Shown: piece by piece, positions 1-6,647 of the stretch | Numbering within the stretch: the first letter of the stretch is position 1 | Layout: the number at the start of each line of letters is the position of its first letter | Assembly: GCF_022808935.1 (NCBI RefSeq) | Contig: NZ_JAKZFR010000001.1 | Coordinates: forward strand, 310,001 to 374,000 | Source of the DNA: Geothrix sp. SG200 | GTDB lineage: Bacteria; Acidobacteriota; Holophagae; Holophagales; Holophagaceae | Reading direction: 5' to 3' | DNA length: 64,000 bases | Position numbers and translations under genes: made by a program | The notes under the pieces: model-generated | Databases searched by the model: none | What the model saw: the letters and a program-made list of their open reading frames with translations, nothing else | What the model was told of the DNA's origin: nothing

Positions 1-36
1 CATGGGGGCAGTATCCCAGCTTCGCGCGGGAAGGCC

Positions 37-816
37 TCAGAGGCAGAACTCCGCCGCGTGGAGGAAGGCCCTCGGGGCCACGCCCACCGCGGCCACGACC
101 TGGCGGATGAAGTGGGCCTGGTCGTAGTACCCCGCGTCCAGGGCGAGCCGGGTCAGGGGCGTCCCCGGGCGATGGGCGCCGAGGGCCCGGCGCAGGCGGA
201 GGATGGAGGCCACCTGCTTGGGAGAGGCCCCGACGCCGCGGCGGAAGCGCTTCTCCAGCCCGTCCACGCTCAGGCCGAGCTCTCCCGCGAGGGGCGCGAC
301 GCGCAGGGACGGATCGGCCCGGAGGGCCCGGAGCGCGGCACCCACCACCGGATCCCTGCGCCAGTCCCGGCGCGCCCTCTGCGCCAGCAGGAACCGCTCG
401 AGGACGTCCACGCGCGCCCGGTGGTCGCGGGCCGCCCGGATGCCGGCGGAGGCCGCCTCCACCGCCCGGGGATCCGCCAGCTCCTCGAGCGGCAGGGTGG
501 CCCCGAAGAGCTGGTGCAGCGGCGGATCGAAGAAGGCCCCGGCCGCGCCGTCCCGGAACTTCGCCAGGACGATCCCGCTGCCGGCGGCGGTGACCATGCG
601 GCGGGCCGTGGCCCGCAGGCCCGTCACGACGTGGTCCGGGACCGCGAGCCGCGTGGCGCCCTCCACCAGACTCGACGAACCCGCGTAGCGGAAGCCGAGG
701 ATCAGCCCCGTCTCGGGGATGAGCAGCTTCTCCGTGGCGCCGTCCGCCTCGATGATCTCGAAGGCGCGGACGAAGGGGGCGAGCGCTTCGGTCGGGGCGA
801 AGGCGTGGACCTGCAT
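37..816 (-). CDS. AraC family transcriptional regulator
   Basis: This is a 259-residue DNA-binding regulator. The C-terminal third (about 165-255) has the AraC double helix-turn-helix layout, ending in the typical second-helix signature GYYDQAHFIRQ followed by GVAPRAF. The N-terminal part (about 1-150) is the likely ligand-sensing region and shows no motif I can name. The ATG at 816 has an AGGAG about 12 bases upstream. It is transcribed away from the ABM monooxygenase gene at 930, with a 113-base gap, so that gene is a plausible target. The inducer is unknown. Confidence 0.85.
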   Translation of the reverse strand: MQVHAFAPTEALAPFVRAFEIIEADGATEKLLIPETGLILGFRYAGSSSLVEGATRLAVPDHVVTGLRATARRMVTAAGSGIVLAKFRDGAAGAFFDPPLHQLFGATLPLEELADPRAVEAASAGIRAARDHRARVDVLERFLLAQRARRDWRRDPVVGAALRALRADPSLRVAPLAGELGLSVDGLEKRFRRGVGASPKQVASILRLRRALGAHRPGTPLTRLALDAGYYDQAHFIRQVVAAVGVAPRAFLHAAEFCL

Positions 817-929
817 GGGGTGATGCTACTCCTGCCTGGAGTTCCTGAATTCATACAAGTTCCAGATGGCCGTCGCGACAAGCATTCGGGAGGCGGCGCG
901 ATCCGTTCCGCCATCCATCAGGAGCCCCC

Positions 930-1295
930 ATGTCCCCCTTCTCCCTCGACCTCGACCGCGAGCCTGGACTCTACTTCCTGCACGACGCCTTCACGGTGCC
1001 GGAGGCCGACCGGGCCGCGTTCACGGACCGGATGCAGCAGAACCTGGCCTTCATCCGCACCCTGCCCGGCTTCCGGGGCCACCTGGTCCTCGAGCAGCGG
1101 GACGGGGCGTCCGCCTTCAACCTCGTGACCCTCGCCGCCTGGGCCAGCCGCGACGCCTACGAAGCGGCGGGCCGCGAGGTCCGCGCCCACTACCAGCGGC
1201 TCGGGTTCGACCTGCCCGCGGCCCTGAAGGGCTGGGGTGTCGAGATGGTGCGGGGGATCTACCAGGCCGCCGAGGTCAGGACTTCCCGGCCGTGA
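930..1295 (+). CDS. ABM (antibiotic biosynthesis monooxygenase) domain protein
   Basis: This 121-residue protein resembles small dimeric alpha+beta-barrel ABM proteins. It has the characteristic run of a FL-HDAF strand, then NLAFIRTLPGFRGHLVLE, then a W-containing segment and an EVRAHYQRL helix. Family members oxidise quinols or other small aromatics without a cofactor, or act as heme-degrading enzymes; the substrate here cannot be told. The ATG at 930 follows AGGAG at 920-924. The last 20 bases overlap the convergent SDR gene. The divergent AraC gene may regulate it. Confidence 0.7.
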   Translation: MSPFSLDLDREPGLYFLHDAFTVPEADRAAFTDRMQQNLAFIRTLPGFRGHLVLEQRDGASAFNLVTLAAWASRDAYEAAGREVRAHYQRLGFDLPAALKGWGVEMVRGIYQAAEVRTSRP

Positions 1296-2028
1296 AGCCG
1301 CCATCCACCATCAGGAGGGCCCCGGTGGTGAAGCTGGCCTCGTCGCTCAGGAGGAAGGCCACGGCGTGGGCCACCTCCTCCGGGCGGCCCAGGCGACCCA
1401 GAGGGTGCAGCTCGATGAGCGCCCGGCGCACATCGGGGTCCAGGCCCGAGAGCAGGGGCGTGTCGATGTAGCCCGGCCCCACGGCGTTCACGCGCACGCC
1501 CTTGGCGGCGGCCTCCAGCGCCAGCGTGCGGGTGAGGTTCACCACCCCACCCTTGGCCGCCGAGTAGGCCGCCACCATGGTCTGGCCGAACACGCCCAGG
1601 ATGGACGCGCAGTTCACGATGCTGCCGCTGCCCTGCGGGTACATCTGGCGCAGCGCCGCCCGGGCCACGCGGAACACGCCGATGAGGTTGATGTCGATCA
1701 CCCGCAGGAAGTCCTCGTCGCTGGTGGCGTGGGCCAGGCTCATGCCGCCGATGCCGGCATTGTTGAACACACCGTCCAGGCGGCCCAGCTCCTTGACGGT
1801 GTCGGCGATGAGCCGGTCCACCTGATCCGTGGCGGTGACGTCGCAGGGCAGGAACAGGCAGCGGCCCGCGTGGCGGCCGTCCAGGTCCTTGGCGTGGGCC
1901 ACGCCCTGGGAGGTGGGGAGGTCCGCGAGGACGACGCTGGCGCCCTCCTCCAGGCAGCGAACCGCCGTGGCCAGCCCGATGCCGCTGGCGCCGCCGGTGA
2001 TGAGGATGGACTTGCCCTTCAGGCGCAT
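1276..2028 (-). CDS. SDR family oxidoreductase (classical short-chain dehydrogenase)
   Basis: This is a 250-residue NAD(P)-dependent dehydrogenase of the classical short-chain type, with every family landmark. The cofactor-binding TGGASGIG is at 11-18, NNAG at 89-92, catalytic Ser142, and Tyr155-x3-Lys159. The C-terminal segment FLLSDEASFTTGALLMVDGGF is also typical. The acidic residue after strand 2 (LADLP, Asp36) suggests NAD(H) over NADP(H). The ATG at 2028 has a strong GAGGAGG upstream. The substrate is not predictable. Its 3' end overlaps the convergent ABM gene by 20 bases. Confidence 0.92.
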   Translation of the reverse strand: MRLKGKSILITGGASGIGLATAVRCLEEGASVVLADLPTSQGVAHAKDLDGRHAGRCLFLPCDVTATDQVDRLIADTVKELGRLDGVFNNAGIGGMSLAHATSDEDFLRVIDINLIGVFRVARAALRQMYPQGSGSIVNCASILGVFGQTMVAAYSAAKGGVVNLTRTLALEAAAKGVRVNAVGPGYIDTPLLSGLDPDVRRALIELHPLGRLGRPEEVAHAVAFLLSDEASFTTGALLMVDGGFTAGKS

Positions 2029-2089
2029 GGGAACCTCCTCACAGGGCCCGGCGCCGGGCGCCGCCCGGGAAAGGCCGATCTCAGCGGAT

Positions 2090-2545
2090 CTACATGTCCA
2101 CGAGCTTCGGGTGGGTCAGGCGCTCGAAGTCCTTGTAGGCCATGCGGATCAGCTCGGTGTGGGAGCCGGCGTTGAAGGCGATCTCCGGGTCGGCCGCCAG
2201 GTGCGGCTCCACGTAGACGTCCATGCCGTACAGGTTCCCGAAGGGCGGCATGGCGCCGGGCTCGCACTCGGGGAAGTCGCCGATGAACTCGCGCTCGTCG
2301 GCCAGCTCGACGTTGACGGCCCCGGTGGCCTGCCGCAGCCGCTCCAGGTCCACCTTGCGGTCGGCGGGCAGCACCGCCATGGCCAGGTGGCCGTCCAGGT
2401 TCACCATGACGGTCTTGGCCATCTCCTTGCCTTTGATGTGGGCGGCCCCGGCCACCGAGGTGGCCGTGAACGCCAGCGGATGATGGATGATCTGGTGGAC
2501 CACCCCGTTCTGGTTGAGGAATTCCTCCAGCTTCGTCGTGGCCAT
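2090..2545 (-). CDS. YbaK/ProX-type aminoacyl-tRNA deacylase domain protein
   Basis: This 151-residue protein matches the free-standing YbaK/ProX editing domain, which hydrolyses mischarged aminoacyl-tRNA. It starts with the helix KLEEFLNQNGVVHQIIHHP. It then has the conserved segment around KTVMVNLDGHLAMAVLPADRKVDL, and ends with GSHTELIRMAYKDFERL. A reading frame remains open upstream to 2695, but I place the start at the ATG at 2545, preceded by GGAGGC; the upstream extension is low-complexity and runs into repeat DNA. The specific tRNA is unknown. Confidence 0.82.
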   Translation of the reverse strand: MATTKLEEFLNQNGVVHQIIHHPLAFTATSVAGAAHIKGKEMAKTVMVNLDGHLAMAVLPADRKVDLERLRQATGAVNVELADEREFIGDFPECEPGAMPPFGNLYGMDVYVEPHLAADPEIAFNAGSHTELIRMAYKDFERLTHPKLVDM

Positions 2546-2967
2546 GGCAGCCTCCTTCGACACAGCGCACCCCCAAGGATGGGGCCGGCCTGGGGTCGGT
2601 GCCATCGGAGCCTTCGGGCGGGGTGGAGGAAAGGTTTTCTGGAGCCACCGATGAACATCGATGAAAGCGGAACTGCTTTTCGCCACCGATTTCACCGATT
2701 TCAGTGATTACCGCGACCAGGCAGCATGGGCGGAGCCGGGGGCGCCGCCGCCGTGCCTTCTGGGAGCGCGGCCACGGCGCCCCCGGCTCCCTTCCGGCGA
2801 CGCCGGAAGCCGCCTCCGGCGGGCCCATGCGGAGAACTTGCGGCGCGCCATCAGCGTCATCAGCGGAATCGGTGGCGAAAAGATCTTTTCAATCGGTGGC
2901 CATCAGTGGCCCTTTCGCGAGCCCCCGGATCTGGGTAGGCTCTCTCCCCACCCCCACGGAGGACCCC
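2546..2967. repeat. Intergenic inverted-repeat element 1, between divergent genes
   Basis: This 422-base gap holds no convincing gene. It contains a 207-bp segment (2676-2882) bounded by a perfect 16-bp terminal inverted repeat, CTTTTCGCCACCGATT at 2676-2691 and its complement at 2867-2882. A second, outer 9-bp pair lies at 2644-2652 and 2892-2900. The interior is GC-rich and can fold further. A module at 2813-2853 recurs almost identically at 3874-3924. There is no transposase, so the element looks non-autonomous or MITE-like. Confidence 0.75.
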
Positions 2968-3495
2968 ATGGCGAGCACCCCGGATCCGCAGGACGCCACC
3001 GCCGCCTACCGGGCGAGAATCCTGGGGTTCCTGGGGGACCGGGATCCGCTGGAGGTGCTCGGCTCGACGGGCGACGTGCTGGCGGGCCTGGTCCGGGACC
3101 ACGCCGGGAAGCGGCTGCAGACCCGGCCCATCGCCGGGAAGTGGACGCCCTGCGAGGTCATCGGCCACCTCTGCGACTGCGAGTGGGTCTACGGCTACCG
3201 CACCCGGCTCATCCTCTGCGAGGAGAACCCGCCCATGCAGGTCATGGACCAGGATCAGTGGGTGGTGGGGCAGCGCCACAACGCGCGCGACCCCCGGGAG
3301 CTCGTCGAGACGTTCCGCGCCCTGCGCCCCCACAACCTGCGCCTCTGGGGGAGCCTCACGCCCGTGGAGCTGGAACGCGCCGGCCTGCACAGCGAGCGCG
3401 GTCCCGAATCCCTGGGCCAGCTCCTGCCCATGCTCGCCGGCCACGACCTCCTGCACCTGGACCAGCTCCAGCGCCTGCTCATGGCCATCCTATAG
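2968..3495 (+). CDS. DinB family protein
   Basis: This 175-residue protein has the DinB/YfiT four-helix-bundle pattern of metal-binding histidines: VIGHLCDCEWVYGYR near the middle and GHDLLHLDQLQRLL near the C-terminus. Members include thiol-dependent S-transferases and many uncharacterised proteins. The ATG at 2968 has GGAGGA upstream; an open frame back to 2704 lies in repeat DNA and is not part of the gene. It converges with a second DinB-type gene at 3996-4499 across a repeat-filled gap. Confidence 0.8.
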   Translation: MASTPDPQDATAAYRARILGFLGDRDPLEVLGSTGDVLAGLVRDHAGKRLQTRPIAGKWTPCEVIGHLCDCEWVYGYRTRLILCEENPPMQVMDQDQWVVGQRHNARDPRELVETFRALRPHNLRLWGSLTPVELERAGLHSERGPESLGQLLPMLAGHDLLHLDQLQRLLMAIL

Positions 3496-3995
3496 CCATG
3501 GATGAACACGGATGCAGGGCCGGAAGAGCATGGGAACCAGTGATGAACGGTGATGAACAGTGATAGGAATTCTTTCATCACCGTCCATCACTGTTCATCA
3601 CCGGTTCATTCAGCTTTCCTGCTGATCGGCTTGGCTCAGCCATGAAAAGCAAGCAACCGCGAATGACGCGAAAGGGCGCGAAACGCGGCGGGGATGGGCC
3701 GCCTGGGCCTTCGGCCCCCAGTCGCGCGAGGCGCGGCTGGCCACACGCGGGGCGGGAATGCCGGCTCCTGAAGGCCGCCAGACCCGCCCCGCGCGTGGAG
3801 GCGGAAGCAGGATCGTTCGCCATTCGCGCGTCCGCAGGGCGATTCGCGTCATTCGCGGTTCGATCATTCCAGGCCGGAAGCCGCCTCCGGCGGGCCCATG
3901 CGGGAAGCTCGCGGCGCGCCATCACCGTTCATCCCCGTTCATCTCCGGCTGAATGATCTTTCATCGGTCTTCATCCGTGTTCATCCGAGGCTGAT
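3496..3995. repeat. Intergenic inverted-repeat element 2 with three concentric shells
   Basis: The whole 500-base gap between two convergent DinB genes is repeat DNA. Three perfect inverted pairs are nested: GGATGAACACGGATG at 3500-3514 with its complement at 3972-3986; GATGAACGGTGATG at 3542-3555 with 3920-3933; and AACCGCGAATGACGCGAA at 3655-3672 with 3843-3860. The innermost pair bounds a 206-bp core homologous to the one at 27193-27398. An additional local inverted pair lies at 3548-3564 and 3587-3603. The 3874-3924 module is shared with element 1. I see no protein-coding gene. Confidence 0.85.
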
Positions 3996-4499
3996 TCAGC
4001 TTTTCGCTTTGGATGCGGCGGCGAGCTGTTCTTCGGTGAGGCCGAAGCGGGGGGCGACGGGGCGGCCGCGGAGGCTGGCCATGAGGTAGAGCTGGCCGCG
4101 GTGGTGGGCCTCGTGCTCGACCATGGCGCGGAGCCACTTCCATGTGGCCATGGAAGCCCCGGCTGGGTTCACGCAGGGGGCCAGCAGGTCCGTGTCCGCG
4201 AGGGTGCCGAAGATGGCCAGGGACTCGGCGTGGCAGCGGTCCGGGTAGGCGCGCACGCCGTCCAGGCCCGCCGCCAAGACAGCCCCGTGGCCCGGGTAGG
4301 TGCTGGGGCGGCCCTGCACGTTCTCCGCGTACATGAAGCGCTCCAGCCCAGCCAGGTGGCGGAACAGGTCGCCGAAGGTGAAGGCCCCGGTCGCCGGCGC
4401 CCACTCCAGATCCTCGGGTGCCAGCGCCTCCAGCACCCGCACCGTGCGGGAGCGGGCGTTGCGCCAGTAGGCGAGGATGGCCTGGAGATCCTGAAGCAT
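3996..4499 (-). CDS. DinB family protein
   Basis: This is a second DinB/YfiT-fold protein of 167 residues. Candidate metal ligands lie in FGDLFRHLAGLERFMY and in the C-terminal motif MVEHEAHHRGQLYLM, which closely matches the family's last histidine pair. The ATG at 4497-4499 has GGAGCCC upstream. Family roles range from thiol transferases to damage-inducible proteins of unknown activity. The C-terminal tail (AAASKAKS) ends at the edge of repeat element 2. Confidence 0.82.
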   Translation of the reverse strand: MLQDLQAILAYWRNARSRTVRVLEALAPEDLEWAPATGAFTFGDLFRHLAGLERFMYAENVQGRPSTYPGHGAVLAAGLDGVRAYPDRCHAESLAIFGTLADTDLLAPCVNPAGASMATWKWLRAMVEHEAHHRGQLYLMASLRGRPVAPRFGLTEEQLAAASKAKS

Positions 4500-4561
4500 G
4501 GAGAGGGCTCCACTAGGTGGCGAAATGATTTTCTAAGCTGACCTGCATATCTAAATATTTT

Positions 4562-6532
4562 TTAATTGACCAGCCGCGATCTAATGCGACCCGCCTTTAA
4601 GAAAGATTTTCTGAGGCCTGAAAAAGTCCTATGGCTTATCGAGCGAAGAGGCCCTTTGGGGAAGACCCAGGGCTCTAATTTAATATATATAAATAAAAAT
4701 CCGAGAATGTATACAAGTATTTTAATTATTGGGATGAGAACCGGGTATTTAGTTAAATTTAGATGAGTGATGTAGGAAGAAATTGAATAGGAGATTCCGC
4801 ATATGAATATTATGAAACCACAGTTCAGTAGATTTATGATTTGTTTCAATTTTCTTTTTTGACGCTGTCGCCGGGCCCATTTCTGCTGTAATGCCTCTTC
4901 TTTAAGTGTTTGAATGGTTTGTTCTGATTTTTGAAGTTGCTTAGCGATTGGTTCAATTTGCTTCTCTACAAGTGCTTCGAATTTTTGTGTCGTAAACTCA
5001 ATTATTTCTGGAAGTGTTTTTTCGGATAATGCCTTATCATTAGTGAGTGTAAAATCGGCAATTTCTGAGGAGTGAGCTCTCAATTTGTAATAGGTGTCGC
5101 TATCGATCTTTTCTTTCCTTAAAAGATCATCTAATTCATACTGAACTTGTTCGTTACGGATTGTGATTTTTTCGAGGCAAGATATTGAGTGTGCGAGCAA
5201 GGCATTGTCAATTATTCTGCTGTTCTTGCTCGGGGCCAGTAACCACAGACGATTGATTAACCAATAATCGGTCACAATGGGTGGGAATCCATTAAAGTCA
5301 TCCCCTTCTGCGTTTATAAATGTTCTAACGGCTTTAGCCAATGCGGAATTGTGAGTAATAAAAATTGCAGCGTTTTCGCTAATTTTTTTCGTCAATTTCC
5401 CTTCTCTAAATTGGTAAATTGCTGCAATACAATCTATATCATGTCGATTGGCCGCCAAAGGCCGTTCTCGACCATACTCTTGATTTATTAATTCCTCTAG
5501 TTTTCTTTCATCAATTACATAATTGGGGTCCCGTTGCGGTATATCGATTTGGTCAATGCCCTTTGAGTTGAGAGTAGAAACAAACTCGAGTTTAATTTGC
5601 ATAAGGCCAGCAGTAGAGATTTTTTTACTTCTAGCTGCTCTTAATGCCGTTTTGATTGTTTTAATATTGGTATCATTAAGGTTTTTTGCCGTATCCAAAA
5701 TAATACCAACAACTTCATCTTTGGTTCTGTCGAAAAAAGCAATTTTTGCTTTATATGCGAGCAATAAATTTGTAAGTTCCTGAATTGACTTCTCTTCTTC
5801 GGGAGATGATAATCCAATTAAAGCTAAAATTAATCTTGTATCATAAAGAAATAAACAACTAGTGTAATTTGATTTAAAATCGTTGCAGTTTTCTTCATGG
5901 GTTACGGATTGATATAACAAAAACCCTTGAAAAAAGGAAGAGATGATTTCGAACTCAGCTAAATTATTATCATGAAGGTGTTTTATGAATTGAGCAATCG
6001 GCCATAACTTACCAGTGGTTTCTTTTTTCTTGATTGAGAAATCTTTAATTAGTAGATCATAAGAATGAATTTGTAAGAAATTAATTATTTCGGACATAAA
6101 ATTAAAATTTTCATTAATTTTAATTTCTTTGTCACGGCAAAATGTTATAAAATTGTCCTTGATCGTATCAAATCTTTTGTTGTTCCTGTTGATAGTCTCC
6201 ACTATCTCGGCAGTTCTGATTTTATTCTTTACGACAATAACATTCTCATGCTTTGTTAAAATATTTCTGTCAATTAATTTTACGATTAAACGATCTATAA
6301 TATTTATTGGTAATTCTAGTCCACTTGTTTCAAGTAGTGAAACCCTTACTTGTTCAGAAGTAATATTTTGGGATTGAATTTTTGAAATCGCAATTTTAAC
6401 AAACGGTATCAACATGTCGTAGTAGTCCTGATGCTCAATCATGAAGGAGCGTAGGACTGCGATAGATAACAATCTATTTTTCTCGATTTGGCTTGCAGGA
6501 ATCAATGTATCCCCCGCTTTCTGATAGTTCAA
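4562..6532 (-). CDS. PIN-like nuclease candidate with C-terminal membrane anchor (unknown family)
   Basis: This AT-rich gene encodes about 656 residues in an otherwise GC-rich region, which suggests recent acquisition. Residues 35-105 look like a small winged-helix domain. Residues about 225-400 fit a PIN-like nuclease core: an acidic residue at the end of a strand (FLYD, Asp231), an acidic helix (KDEVVGIIL, Glu273), RHDIDCIAAI with Asp365 and Asp367, and strand-turn IFITHN (393-395). The last position is Asn where active PIN enzymes usually have Asp. A coiled coil (about 515-560) leads to two hydrophobic segments (565-588 and 595-617) and a basic tail. The start is uncertain: TTG at 6532, TTG at 6505 with GGGGGA upstream, or ATG at 6442. 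It stands alone; a defence or toxin role is only an inference. Confidence 0.8.
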   Translation of the reverse strand: MNYQKAGDTLIPASQIEKNRLLSIAVLRSFMIEHQDYYDMLIPFVKIAISKIQSQNITSEQVRVSLLETSGLELPINIIDRLIVKLIDRNILTKHENVIVVKNKIRTAEIVETINRNNKRFDTIKDNFITFCRDKEIKINENFNFMSEIINFLQIHSYDLLIKDFSIKKKETTGKLWPIAQFIKHLHDNNLAEFEIISSFFQGFLLYQSVTHEENCNDFKSNYTSCLFLYDTRLILALIGLSSPEEEKSIQELTNLLLAYKAKIAFFDRTKDEVVGIILDTAKNLNDTNIKTIKTALRAARSKKISTAGLMQIKLEFVSTLNSKGIDQIDIPQRDPNYVIDERKLEELINQEYGRERPLAANRHDIDCIAAIYQFREGKLTKKISENAAIFITHNSALAKAVRTFINAEGDDFNGFPPIVTDYWLINRLWLLAPSKNSRIIDNALLAHSISCLEKITIRNEQVQYELDDLLRKEKIDSDTYYKLRAHSSEIADFTLTNDKALSEKTLPEIIEFTTQKFEALVEKQIEPIAKQLQKSEQTIQTLKEEALQQKWARRQRQKRKLKQIINLLNCGFIIFICGISYSISSYITHLNLTKYPVLIPIIKILVYILGFLFIYIKLEPWVFPKGPLRSISHRTFSGLRKSFLKAGRIRSRLVN

Positions 6533-6647
6533 TAGCTATAATCATTCACTTGTGTTGGTAGATTATGTTTGTTGATCTGCGGGTGTGCAATAGCGTTTGT
6601 GGTCGGCAATTCACGAGCCGTAAATTATGACGGCGTCGACGTGAAGC

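Noticed and set aside
3496-3995. Protein-coding genes in the frames that stay open across repeat element 2
   Set aside because: Open frames exist on both strands, but the sequence is inverted-repeat DNA that recurs at 27.2 kb with non-coding patterns of change.
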